A DNA stretch of 64,000 nucleotides from contig CP051140.1 of NCBI GenBank assembly GCA_001592805.2, positions 3,721,501 through 3,785,500 on the forward strand, read 5' to 3'. Numbering within the stretch: position 1 is the stretch's first letter; every line of letters begins with the position of its first letter. Both the position numbers and the translations under genes were made by a program. Below are positions 43,918-54,024 of this stretch, piece after piece. Source of the stretch: Peltaster fructicola (lineage: Eukaryota > Ascomycota > Dothideomycetes). The notes under the pieces were generated by a model. It made no database searches, was not told the origin of the DNA, and worked only from the letters and a program-made list of their open reading frames with translations.

Positions 43918-46077
43918 ATGGATTGGCCATCAGAGTACATACAGGACCACGATCGCCAAGTGTCAACTCTTTCTCACATCTACAATGGTGGCCACGTACA
44001 ATCAGATCCGTTTGCAACGGGATACGATCAGTGTCAGCCATGGGACTTAATACCTGGAGGCTCTAACTTCCACATTGCGGAACCCAACCTGAATCTTGCA
44101 TCGTGCCACGATACTGTGTTCGGGGTCGCAGATATCTCCATCTATGATCTGGCCACTGAGCGTGATGCACATCCGTGGCATCCTGGTTCCCGTACACTGG
44201 TATATACTGGGCAGGATATAGTACTTCCACAGCAGTACAACACGAAGGCGCTTGAGCCAGCGCAGGATGTAGTATATAGCACGGATCCCAAGGACACAAC
44301 GGTTCAGGCATTGCAGGACTCTGAACTACTACCCCCCAACGAATCCTCCTTGGATGTGGTGTATGCAACCCAGAATGGTAGGAGGCACACACATACCGGA
44401 GCAGGCCTGAAACGAAAAGCAAGCACGTGCGCTCCATCGGAATCTCAATCTCAGGTCACTAGTACGTCCCGCAGGAGATCTACAGGACCGATTGAGAACT
44501 GTTCGATCTGTCAACGGCCGGCCAAGAACAGATCAGACGCAACGTGAGTTGATGTGGACATCCAAGCACTATCGCTAACGTGGCACAGAAAGCACTCGAA
44601 AACGCACGCAAAGCCGTACAAGTGTCGGGTCGCAGACTGTAAGAAGAGTGTGGATGGATTTGGAACACCGAATGACTGCCAAAGACACGAACGCTGCACG
44701 CACAAGATCATGCCGGCCAATACAGTTGTGAAAGGTTATGTGTGCTCGGCTTGTACTGCTTCAGGAGGCTCCTCGAAATGGTGGCTGCGGTTGGACAATT
44801 TCAAAGCACATTTGACTCGCATACATAAGGACATGGATGCTGAGCAGATCATTACATTGTGAGTCGTGAATCTGGAGCCTGAAATGACTGACAAAGTTCA
44901 GATCAGTACGGGACTGTCGACCCGCTGACGCCTTGTCGGCGATTGACGAGACCGGCAGTGCTGTCTTCAGTCACAACAACAGCATCTCCCATGCCGACAA
45001 CGAGCTTCAGTACCAGCATGTGCAACCGTATCAGCATGTGGTGCCGCTCCGAACGAGCATGACGACGGCTGATATGCAATGGCTCGAAGGACCAGGAGAC
45101 GACCTTGCACAGATCGGCAATGCTACACAACCTGACTTCAACCTTGTCTCGACTGGAGAGCATAGCTTAGGCACATATCCTGTCCATCAGCAACATGGAA
45201 TTGGCGCTCAAATGCAACTTGATGAGGAACTGTTCCTTTCGGAGATGCCAGTCGCGAATGTGCTCGCACTCCAAGCATGTACAGTACCCAGCGACCTTGT
45301 TATAGACTACAAGCAGCCGGACACACCGTGCAGCAAGCACTTCATGTACAACAGAAGCCAGTCTCAAGACCAGCTCTACTCAGGCACTGTCTCCTCTAAC
45401 ACCGAGGCAGGTCCTGTATGTCGGAAGTGTGGATTCAGTGGCAAGGAAGTAAACGGGAAATGGAGACCCCTGAGACAATGCGACTTGACGTGAGTTGTTT
45501 GCACAATAACGTGGTTGATCCCACTGACTTCAATAGCAAGCACGACAGAAATGTTCATGAAAAGCCATATGGCTGCACACATCCTCTCTGCTGGTACAAG
45601 GGCAACAGCAAGCATGATTGGCGACGCCACGAGCAGAAAAAGCATCCCTGTATGCCCGGGTGGCTCTGTCGAGTGCCGATGGCGAATGGTAAACCATGCC
45701 ACACATACTTCCCGAACGAAGTTGACAGCTGGGCGAGACGTCACTTGCGCGTTTACCACCCAGACATAACGAAAAACAAGCGAGAGAGATTGATTAAGGA
45801 GTACAGACTCTATCGCAAAGGACAGACCAGATTCTGGTGTGGCTTCTGCAACAAGGTCCTTGATAACCCTGCGAAGACTGCAGAAGACGCTTGGACTTTC
45901 CGCATGAATCATATCGGAGAGCATATGGATCAAAAAGGAGGCCGCTCGATTGATGAGTACATCTGTCCAGAGCTGCAGGTCCCGAAATTCAGTATGCCAC
46001 AGTCAGAGAGGGATCGCCTGCGTCGCCTGCCACCACCGTCGCCACCACAAGGAGAGGACGTAATAGATAGCCCGTAG
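43918..46077 (+). CDS. Multi-zinc-finger protein with duplicated C2H2-like modules, 674 residues
   Basis: Four exons, 43918-44543, 44589-44858, 44902-45489 and 45537-46077, with introns of 45, 43 and 47 bp. The N-terminal 200 residues are low complexity. Two zinc-binding blocks follow. Block 1 has CSICQRPAKNRSDA joined by splicing to TKHSKTHAKPYKC, then CRVADCKKSV with HERCTH, then CSACTASGGSSKWW with HLTRIH. Block 2, after a second acidic linker, has CRKCGFSGKEVNGKW spliced to TKHDRNVHEKPYGC, then CTHPLCWYKGNSK with HEQKKH, CRVPMANGKPCHTYF with HLRVYH, and CGFCNKVLDN with HIGEH. Both blocks pass across an intron at the same point, between the Cys pair and the T-K-H, which suggests internal duplication. 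Probably a nuclear DNA-binding protein. Confidence 0.85.
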
Positions 46078-46183
46078 CTTGTCGCACATGCAATCATTCG
46101 TTGCTCACGCCATACTGCGTAAGCGTGATTTCTCCTCTTGAGCAGCCTTGAGAGCCTCGAGCTCCCTCTGCGCTCGCTTCGCC

Positions 46184-47407
46184 TTACGCCTGGCCTTCTT
46201 GATTCCATTCCGGGATGCTGTTCTGGGGGGAGGGCTCTTCATACTCCTGCTCAGCAGACACTGACTCCAGACGCACGTCAGGAGCTTGATCGTAGTGTGT
46301 ATTGAGGTCTATCAGATCGTCTGAGTCTGCTCCAGTGCTAGGCGGACAAGAAGTGGTGTGATCTTGAGCCTTCGACTTGAGGTGACTTGGTGAGAACAGT
46401 GTTGGCCACAGAAAACTATCCACGAGATTAACGTCAACATTGGCCAGATCGTCTGAGTCTGTTGCAGTGGTTGATACAGTGGTAGCGGTGTGATCCTTAG
46501 CCTTTGGCTTGAGGTGGTCGGATTGTGACAGAACCGGCCACTGGTTGTTGTCCGCAATGCCAAGATCAGTATTGAGCAAGTCGCCAGTAGCAGTCGCCGC
46601 AGCGGAAGGCACGATGATAGACGACCATGCCTGATGCTCAACGCTCATGTCGTCGTTGGCTGTTGGTGTCATGTACGACGTAGATGTTGTTGTTTCGTCG
46701 CCAATGCTCAGGTCAGCCATCTGGATTTGCCACTTTGCTGTGTTCTCTGCATGTCCTTTCAAGCCAAAGTCGTCAAGCTTGTTGTAGTTCTTGGAGTCAT
46801 GCTGCTGTAAGGACTGTAGTCCACGTGTGGCCACAGAAAATCCTGTATGAGGGCTGTCTCTCCTCACCGCAGGTGTCCCATGCCTAGGTGGTGCCTTTCC
46901 AAGCAGAGCAGCAATATCGAGTGGTGGTTGTGTTTCACTGTTGTTTTCGTCATCGTCGCTGTCAAAGTGCAATGCAGAAGGTGCCTTGCCGAGCAGGGCA
47001 GCGATATCCAGTGATCGTGGGTCTCCGTCGTCTTCATCACTGCTCGGATCAGGCATAGCAGTGTAGAACTGCGAGGAAGTAATCAGTACACCCATCATAT
47101 CGGCATGTATACTGGTACTTACAGTGTCTGCTTCGGACACGGTTGGTGATGCCGCATCGTCTCGAGATAGATTTTGAGGGCTTGTTGAGCGCAAGATGTG
47201 ACCGAGGTGATCGTTGAGCTCTTGACCGCAAGAAGATGGACAGCTGAGGATGAAGAGATCTGAGCTCTCTTCATATCGCAGGCTGTAGTCTTCCGTCGAC
47301 ACGCCAGTAGCTATAGCTGCTTGTTGCAATTGAGTAGCGACCGCGCGAACAGCAGCAGCATCATACTTGCTGGTGTCGCCATGGATGTAGTACGCTGGTG
47401 TATCCAT
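46184..47407 (-). CDS. Repeat-rich hypothetical protein, 389 residues
   Basis: Two exons, 47407-47123 and 47068-46184, if a 54-bp GT-AG intron (gtaagt... cgcag) is removed; because 54 is a multiple of three and lacks stops, the unspliced frame of 407 residues is also open. The N-terminus (MDTPAYYIHGDTSKYDAAAV) is helical and charged. Internal repeats are obvious: DIAALLGKAP occurs twice, and a ~48-residue unit recurs with WPVLSQSDHLKPKAKDH and WPTLFSPSHLKSKAQDH, each followed by a Thr/Ser stretch and a (A/T)DSDDL motif. No family is recognised. Composition is acidic, with many Asp-Asp and Ser-Asp steps. Its stop lies 107 bp from the stop of the convergent zinc-finger gene. Confidence 0.72.
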   Translation of the reverse strand: MDTPAYYIHGDTSKYDAAAVRAVATQLQQAAIATGVSTEDYSLRYEESSDLFILSCPSSCGQELNDHLGHILRSTSPQNLSRDDAASPTVSEADTVSTSIHADMMGVLITSSQFYTAMPDPSSDEDDGDPRSLDIAALLGKAPSALHFDSDDDENNSETQPPLDIAALLGKAPPRHGTPAVRRDSPHTGFSVATRGLQSLQQHDSKNYNKLDDFGLKGHAENTAKWQIQMADLSIGDETTTSTSYMTPTANDDMSVEHQAWSSIIVPSAAATATGDLLNTDLGIADNNQWPVLSQSDHLKPKAKDHTATTVSTTATDSDDLANVDVNLVDSFLWPTLFSPSHLKSKAQDHTTSCPPSTGADSDDLIDLNTHYDQAPDVRLESVSAEQEYEEPSPQNSIPEWNQEGQA

Positions 47408-47576
47408 CAGATAATGCGGTGGAGCTCAAAGGCAGAGGAGAGATTGCTGCAGAGGAGGCAGTGTTGAAGTGGCTGCACGCGCCAAGAGTGGTATTGTTTG
47501 ACAATCGAGGCAGGCACGCGTGATCCCAGTGCTGCTCGTTAGTACATTACGTATCAACCTCGTTCATAGCTGCTCA

Positions 47577-48739
47577 TCATCTCGATTCTCTGACCTGAGT
47601 GGTATGATTTGACATGACCCAGCGCATCTTATCCACCACTGACTGCATATCATCGCTCAATGCCTTGCTGCGACTGGTTTCCTTCGTGACAACCTCTTCC
47701 AGCTCGCCTCTCCATCTATGGGTAGCTTCTCTGTACTGCTCAAACTGCTCATTGAAGTCATGTTGCAGCTTTCGAGACCTCTCGAGCTCGGTCCGCATCT
47801 GATCTGCTACTACCTCGAGTCTCGCAAGCTTGTTCCCTTCAGCTTTGCGATCTGCCTCGATCTGAGTTACGTCCTTCCGCCAGCGTTCGGCTCGTGTTCT
47901 GTAGTCTGTAGAGAGCTGCCGATGGCTCTGCTCGAGGATGCTAGCATGTGTTGATGAGTGCTTTGCTTCGTCCTGTGCTTGTTGTGTATCACGCCTGGCG
48001 ACTTCGAGAGCATCGTCACGCTCAGCGATGATATGGCGGGCCTGGGCCTCGCTCGCCTCTCTTCGTGACCGCTCAAGTATGAGCTCCTCCTTCAGTGTCT
48101 CGATCTTGCGGTCCCTTCGTGATAGCAGGCTTCCATCCACGCTCTTGAGATGTGAGAGATTCGAGTTCTCAGCACGTAATGCATCAAGCTGTGGTCGCAT
48201 CGTCTGTAAATTTCTCTCCAGCTCTTGGGATCGCAACAATTGTAACTCAAGGTCTCTCTTCAGTCTATCGTTCTCTGCCATGAGTCTTTCGATCACTCGT
48301 CCACTCTTCCCAGAAGTCGTGGCATGGCCGACAGCTGACGACCATGGCGAGTCGTTCTCGCTGTGCTGAGACAGAGTATGGGAATCGACGCTCGCCCTGG
48401 GAGTGTCAGCTTTTCTCCCGAGACCTTGCGAAGCGACGCGGCGAGCGGCGGCATTGTCAGTCTTCGAGAATCCAGCAATGTTGTTGGCGAAGCACCGTTT
48501 ACAGCCATACCGGGCGAGACTTCTCTCAGGGGTGTTCGATATGCTGGTGAGCTTGTCAGCGAGCTGCACGATATTGGTGGAGGTTACGAACTGGGTGTTT
48601 GCTGACAGTCACCGCCTTGGCTGGGCCTCTGTGCTGCAATAACAGGACTGTCTACCCTTATGATTGACCCACGCATCGATCTGTTGGATCCAACTGCCTT
48701 GCTATTTCCCTCCTTTGCAGATGTATGTGTAGTATTCAT
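47577..48739 (-). CDS. She3-like coiled-coil protein (SWI5-dependent HO expression protein 3 family)
   Basis: The main exon, 48569 to 47577, encodes 330 residues with the conserved block SSAVGHATTSGKSGRVIERL followed by a long coiled coil rich in Glu, Arg, Leu and Gln (MAENDRLKRDLELQLLRSQE onward to ERWRKDVTQIEADRKAEGN). This is the layout of proteins annotated in filamentous fungi as She3-like. In budding yeast She3 adapts She2-bound mRNA to a type V myosin. The main frame has no ATG at its 5' end, but a gtgcag acceptor, so an upstream exon with the start is needed; the best candidate starts at 48739 (MNTTHTSAKEGNSKAV) or 48781, but I could not fix a donor with matching phase. Confidence 0.7.
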
Positions 48740-48781
48740 TCTAGTTGGCGTGATGTCAGGTGTTGTTGACGCCTGAGACAA

Positions 48782-49299
48782 GCGCTTATGCTGTGGTCGA
48801 AGAATAATGCAGTCTGAGACACGTTCGCAAATGATAATGACAAAGAGTCACTACCCGTGCGTTGTAGGAGCTGTCACGAGCTCTGCCTGGTCAGTCTCGA
48901 GCATATGAAGCAGTGTCGTCGTCGCGACGTTGGTGCGGTCTGACGCCAGCACATCGGAGCACAGCCGAGACATCAATTGTTGGCTGAGCAACCTTCATGT
49001 ACCTCGTGAGATGCACTTCATTTGTACCGCCAGGGCAAATGGATCACAATACCACTTCACTGCTCAGGGATTTTGCATAGGACCGCACTGTCCACGACGA
49101 CGCTTCTGTTCTCTCCTGGCGCCACAAGCACACTGCAGAGTCGCGAGCGGCGTGTTGCTCTGCATTGGCACGTTCATGTTGAGCCTCAAAAGTTCAGCAC
49201 CATTGTAGAAGCTCCTGATCAAGACCATCGTGCGAGCACGATAAGAGCATGCAGAGAGACACCATAGGAAGCGACTTGTGCGCTGTACAGTGATCACAG
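48782..49299. other. Intergenic region
   Basis: Opposing ORFs at 48930-49375 lack motifs. The region probably includes the 5' flank of the She3-like gene and the former upstream part of the kinase pseudogene. Confidence 0.3.
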
Positions 49300-49995
49300 C
49301 GGCCGGTTGGATGTCCATCAGAAGGATGTCCTTTATGTTTGTTCGCTCTGTCACTGCAATCAACTTTGCCAGCACGCCTTGTCAATCCACGGCCTCTCAG
49401 ATTGTTTGGCTCAGGGACCTGTTCCGCCGATCGTACTCGCCATCGAGACAGATGACCCTACGTGGTTTCGACGAGAGATCGCTGCATATGAATACATCAA
49501 CTCACTTACGATTGCATACTCAGGAGCGCAGCTCGTTCGCAAGCTGCTGGACAACTTCGAAACTAAGGTCCTGGCGGTGAGCGTCTATGCCTCGTTCATG
49601 GGACTCCTTGGCATGAGCCTAGAGACCTTCAGAACGTTGCTGCCAGGGCGACGGTCTTCCAAAGACCTTCTTGAAGTCAGTTCTGAAGCATCGTCTATTG
49701 GCACTCAATTACTTGCATATCGCAGGTAAGACGGTACCTGCGGACGAGAGAGTTTTCAATTCGCACCGTGTGTACAGGCACATTGATTGCTAAGATAGAC
49801 TTACAAGCAAGGAACCTCCATTCCTGGGCAGAAGGTGATAGCATCTTGCAACACTTTGAGAGGGATGAGCTGAAGAATATGAGTCCTCGAAAGGTCGATG
49901 GAGATCGAGTCATCTGCGAGTCTGAAGGTCTCCCTCTGCCGAAGAAGACAGGGCCTCCTCTTCTGGATCTTGACGAAGTGGCAAATGTATACTGA
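49300..49995 (+). pseudogene. SR-protein-kinase-like (SRPK) gene fragment, decayed
   Basis: Scattered frames together spell a fungal SRPK-type kinase. A glycine-loop-side piece reads ASQIVWLRDL near 49400-49430 in one frame. A second frame then gives IVLAIETDD (the Val-Ala-Leu-Lys strand, Lys lost), FRREIAAYEYINSL and AQLVRKLLDNFET, and GMSLETFRTLLPG to about 49648. A third frame continues LPKTFLKSVLKHRLLALNYLH to 49725. A 52-bp GT-AG intron (49726-49777) then joins, in phase, to IDLQARNLHSWAEGDSILQH, MSPRKVDGDRVI and LLDLDEVANVY-stop at 49995. At least two frameshifts are needed, the catalytic His-Thr-Asp is altered (IAKIDLQ), Asp-Phe-Gly is replaced by LDLDE and the C-lobe is missing. I infer a dead kinase gene, not a functional protein. 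Confidence 0.7.
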
Positions 49996-50572
49996 ATCGC
50001 TCGCTCGGTTTCTCGTGGCAGAGCAGTTGCTTTGATGCCTGCTGTCCATCAAGTGAGACACACAGCATGTCCACGCAAGGACGGCATGCTCGAGCTTTCT
50101 ACACATTGCAGCGTTCGGTGCAAGATACTCTTGCGAGTGTGACGATTGAGTGTGATATGGACTACCGAGTCGATCTGTCCAGCACTGGATGTTGTAATCC
50201 GCATACTCTGGGCCAACGGTGGGACACAGCAACGCGAGTGATTTGACAGTGTCTCGATGGGTTGGATGGGTGTGCCGTTCAGACTCTTCTCTACTTGCTG
50301 CAGATCGTCACTCTTCGACTTGGTTAGTTGCTGGCACTGGCGAAGGACGAAACCGAGGTCGTCTCGGTTCAAGGTAGGCTCTATCATGCTGGAGGAGGTC
50401 CCGTCAGAGTAGATGACTGCAGGGCGGCAGGCATCGACATGGGTGCCGTTCGTCCATTCAGCGACCACTGACGATGGAATGTACACCCTGAAGAGTCCTC
50501 AACTGTATTTCATTTCATCGTTATGTACAAATCACACGTGCATACTTTCATGCCATCTTCGACACTTATGCT
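49996..50572. other. Intergenic region with a possible small reverse-strand ORF
   Basis: A reverse frame at 50049-50486, 145 residues, begins MYIPSSVVAEWTNGTH and includes NRDDLGFVLRQCQQLTKSKS, which looks protein-like, but has no recognised family. It may be a small gene or a fragment. The rest has no supported feature. Confidence 0.3.
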
Positions 50573-51621
50573 TCATGCTACTGGCTCAGAGACCTCTGTG
50601 CTCAACTTGAACAGCTCGTGGATCTGCTCTTTTGGTGTTCTGCCCATACCACACTCAGTGGCGATGCCGAACTCAGGCACATACTTGCCAGCAGCCTCAA
50701 TCCGCTTCTTCGTACCCTCGAGATCGTTGTGTTGCACGACACCTAGATAGATTTCGCCTCCTTGCTCATGCAGCTTCTGGGCGAGCTCTGCGATGGGTGC
50801 AATGAACGTGTCGAGAGAGTCCGACGCTGATACGGGAATGGGTGCATGGAAGTAGTCGATCTTGTGTGCGTTCTTTTCCAGTAGGCGTAGACCTCGCTCA
50901 CTTACTGCCTTGAGAGATGAAGGCTCGTGCCAATGCTTGTGCTCCATATCACCGTAGCAATTGTGAAGACCAGCTTCGACGTCTGGTGCGACCCAGCCGA
51001 GCATGCGCGAAATGTACTCGACGGTATAGTCTTTGGGATCCTCATCGAACCATGGCTTGAGGTAGACACCCTCCCAGAACGCCGTGTCTGCTGCGAGATC
51101 GAACTGTATTGACAACTCTTCGTGCGGGATAGCCGCTTGGATGTTCTTGATAGCTCTTCCAAGCGCTTCTTCGTACAGTGGATATGCTCTCTTTGAAAGG
51201 CCTTCTGGATGAATGGCGCAATGACACTGGCAGCGGTCGGAATGCACACCTGGAATCGCACACTCTTTGGAATCACTCCTTCATCCTTGAGCTTCTTGAA
51301 CACTGCGTAGCTGGCAATGGCGGCCTTGTCATAGCCTGTCTCCAGTGGTGTCTCGGTGATTTTCTTGATACCCTCATCAAGCTGCTCTTGCGTGAACTCG
51401 TCTGCGTCGATGATGGAATTGTCGACGAATCGTGCTTTCATTGGCGGGTATGCATCGAAGACCTGCGCCTGAAACATGGTGAAGTAGAATCGCTCACCTG
51501 TCTCACCATCCGGGATGCGCTTGAGGCGGTTTGGCATACCAGCGATGGCATCTCTGAATACTGTCTCTGCATCGGGTAGGAGGACGCTGCCTACGAGTAG
51601 ACAACCCTTGACTTGCGGCAT
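50573..51621 (-). CDS. MetE/UROD-like TIM-barrel protein, with one frameshift
   Basis: Two reverse frames together give a full-length fungal protein of the cobalamin-independent methionine synthase (MetE C-terminal) and UROD-like superfamily. The first part, from MPQVKGCLLVGSVLLPDAE at 51621, includes NRLKRIPDGETGERFYF and PKSVRFQVCIPTAASVI. The second, ending at 50573, includes YPLYEEALGRAIKNIQ, SIQFDLAADTAFWEGVY, HNCYGDMEHKHWHEP and GGEIYLGVVQHNDLEG. The switch lies at 51186-51194 within an AGAGAG tract; dropping or adding a dinucleotide would keep a single frame, and no intron fits. The gene may be a young pseudogene or the sequence may contain an error. The substrate is unknown; relatives are common, uncharacterised fungal enzymes. 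Confidence 0.75.
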
Positions 51622-52660
51622 TGTTGTGTGGTACAAGCGAGAGAGATGTGAAATCGCAGCTGGGTGTTGAATGACTATCCCTCGCTTCTTCTAGAGTGAC
51701 TGAAGCACACTGGTGGTGATTGAGCTAGCATGAAAACAACTGTATCGCATCGTCCTTTCACAGTGGAATCGAGGAGGACCCCACCTCAAGGGAGATAATC
51801 GAAGTCAATAGAGAACGACGAAGAGTCTTGGCCAACAGTTGTCGCGTACTCTTCGAAGGCTTGCATAGGAGTATGTCGCCAACGCCGGCTAGCGACGCAC
51901 CTTTTCCTCCTGTTGCCATATCTACATGGAGGGGGTGTGAGCTCCGTCGCTAGCGACATGATAGCAGAGCGCATCTGGTCGCACAGACAATCGAGCAAGG
52001 TCGAGGAAGCAGTCTTGGAAAGCAATGGCGTCCTTCGCTGTTTTTGATGACATCTCAAATCCAAGCGCCACCATGATGACGGCTGCACATGTCCCTCTTG
52101 TGTCAACCAGGCTGCCGGAACATGATGTCTCAGCTTTTACCCCTCAAGGCCGCCCAAAACCTCGCGCAGGAGCAGGTCATTGAAGCTCGCCGATGCTTGC
52201 AGAGCCAATATCGCCTAGCTTCACCGGGCGCAACCAACTGCAGTTCCGGATGAGCCCCTTGCAACGACGATATGGCGGCTGGCCGGTCCAACGAGGATTT
52301 AGTGCTGTCATAGATCGAAACGCTCTGTCGCAACGTTGTCACCCAGCGTCCACGAGCGACGTGCGAAGCGGTACCGATCCCGATTTCAGATCGTCTTGGT
52401 GATCTTGCGCCATGCACTCGGCGGACTGGCTTCTTTGCCTTCCAAATTGCTAAACGCATTTGCTCAAGGCCTCGCCCAACCCACGCTCCCATCACAACGG
52501 TTCCCCTACCAACTTGCAGTCGCGAAACCCCAAGTGCGCGGCGCAAACCCTGATGACGAGGCACGGTGAAGCCGTGGTCAGGAGTGTTGCATAAGAGCGT
52601 TCGGCGAGCTACAAATATATTTTGTCCATCATTTCGACTCCTCGACCACTTCACAGCATC
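51622..52660. other. Divergent intergenic region
   Basis: About 1 kb between the MetE-like gene and the first methyltransferase. Long opposing ORFs at 52130-52654 (174 codons on the reverse strand) are GC-rich and motif-free and cover a probable promoter; I reject them as genes. The short sequence ctagcgac occurs twice near 51889-51955. Confidence 0.35.
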
Positions 52661-53775
52661 ATGGAGGCAGACAATTATGATAACGATTCGACCTTTGGCG
52701 GCGATAGAGACTCGCTAGCGTCGTCCAGCACAAGTCTCCTCAGTAGTATCACGAAATACGAGTTCGAGAATGGTCGCAGATATCATGCCTACCAGGCTGG
52801 GAAGTACCACTTTCCCAATGACGAGCAGGAGCTCAATCGCATGGACATCGAGCACCACAACCAGCTGCTACAGCTAGATGGCAGACTGCACCTGTGTCCG
52901 CTCGACGATCCACAGCAGATCCTCGATCTAGGCACTGGCACAGGCATTTGGGCGCTTGACATGGCGGATAAGTATCCCAGTGCACAGATTATAGGCACAG
53001 ATCTTAGTCCTGTTCAACCAACCTGGATCCCACCAAATCTTGTCTTTCAGGTAGATGACTTCGATCATGAATGGTATGATCCATTAGAGCGGGCCAGGTT
53101 TTTGAGTGCAAACACTGACGAGCATCAGGACGTTCGGCGACAATCGATTCGATATGATCCATGAGCGCTTTCTGATGGGCTCGATAGGAGATCACCTGGC
53201 CTTTTACAAGAAGTGCTTCGATGCTTTAAAGCCTGGTGGCTACCTGGAGCTCTCAGAGATGGAATGTGGCACTTTCAGCGACGACGGTACTGTCAAACCC
53301 GAGATGGCCTGCGTGCGCTGGTGGACAGAGCTCGAGGAGGCCTTCCGTCGGATTCAGAAGCCCATCTTGAAGTGCCACGAGCACCCAGAACTCCTCAAAC
53401 AAGCAGGCTTCGAGGATGTGTTCCACGAGATTCAGATCAGGCCGGTCAATGATTGGCCAAAAGATCCACGCATGAAGGAGATCGGAAGAGTATGTTTCAC
53501 TTTGCTCCGTCTAAGCATCACTGACTGTCGGCAGTTCTCATGCTTGAACTTCCTAGAAGGCCTCGAGGGCTTCACGGTAGCACCGTTCACTCGCGTCCTT
53601 GGCTGGAGTCGACCGGAAGTCGATATTCTGCTGGCGCAGACGCGAGCTGAGACGCTCAAACGTAGCATACATGGCTATCAGAGAGGGTGCGTAGTGCAGA
53701 CGACTTGTGCTTAGCTTGCTAACGGATTGCAGTGTTATATGCTATGCCCGGAAGCCATTGACGCCAGCAACATGA
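52661..53775 (+). CDS. SAM-dependent methyltransferase, LaeA-like, 322 residues
   Basis: Four exons, 52661-53073, 53129-53489, 53535-53686 and 53733-53775, with introns of 55, 45 and 46 bp; the last exon is 43 nt. Seen motifs: the leader YEFENGRRYHAYQAGKYHFP with NDEQELNRMDIEHH typical of fungal LaeA/TAM-domain methyltransferases; SAM motif I ILDLGTGTGIWALDMA; motif II IIGTDLSPVQPTWIPPN; the aromatic HEWTFGDNRFDMIHERFL created by splicing; LKPGGYLELSEMECG. The C-terminus is GVICYARKPLTPAT. In fungi this family is often linked to secondary metabolism or development, but specific substrates are mostly unknown. It is immediately followed by a second methyltransferase in the same orientation. Splicing is essential: the unspliced frame hits stops. 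Confidence 0.9.
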
Positions 53776-54024
53776 TATCAGACTTGCCTCGGAGAATTTC
53801 AGTCAACCGTCAAGAGGACGCCATGGACAGCTGGAGCATTTGTCGGATCTCTGAAAATGCTCGTTACAATGACAACGACGCTTGACGAAAGTCTCCGGAA
53901 ACTTTCCGGACGAGCGCAGTATCATCACTGCGAGATCACATATAAAGACGACACTATCCCGAACATGCTCATGCCTCAGTATTCGTCTATATACTATATC
54001 AACGACGACCTCGAACACATCGCC

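Noticed and set aside
48421-48550. Possible intron within the She3-like main exon
   Set aside because: The candidate donor and acceptor do not match in phase, and the unspliced sequence (GFSKTDNAAARRVASQGLG) fits the family.
52130-52654. 174-codon reverse ORF
   Set aside because: It has no motif, lies over the likely promoter of a forward gene and shows GC-rich, arginine-heavy composition typical of chance frames.
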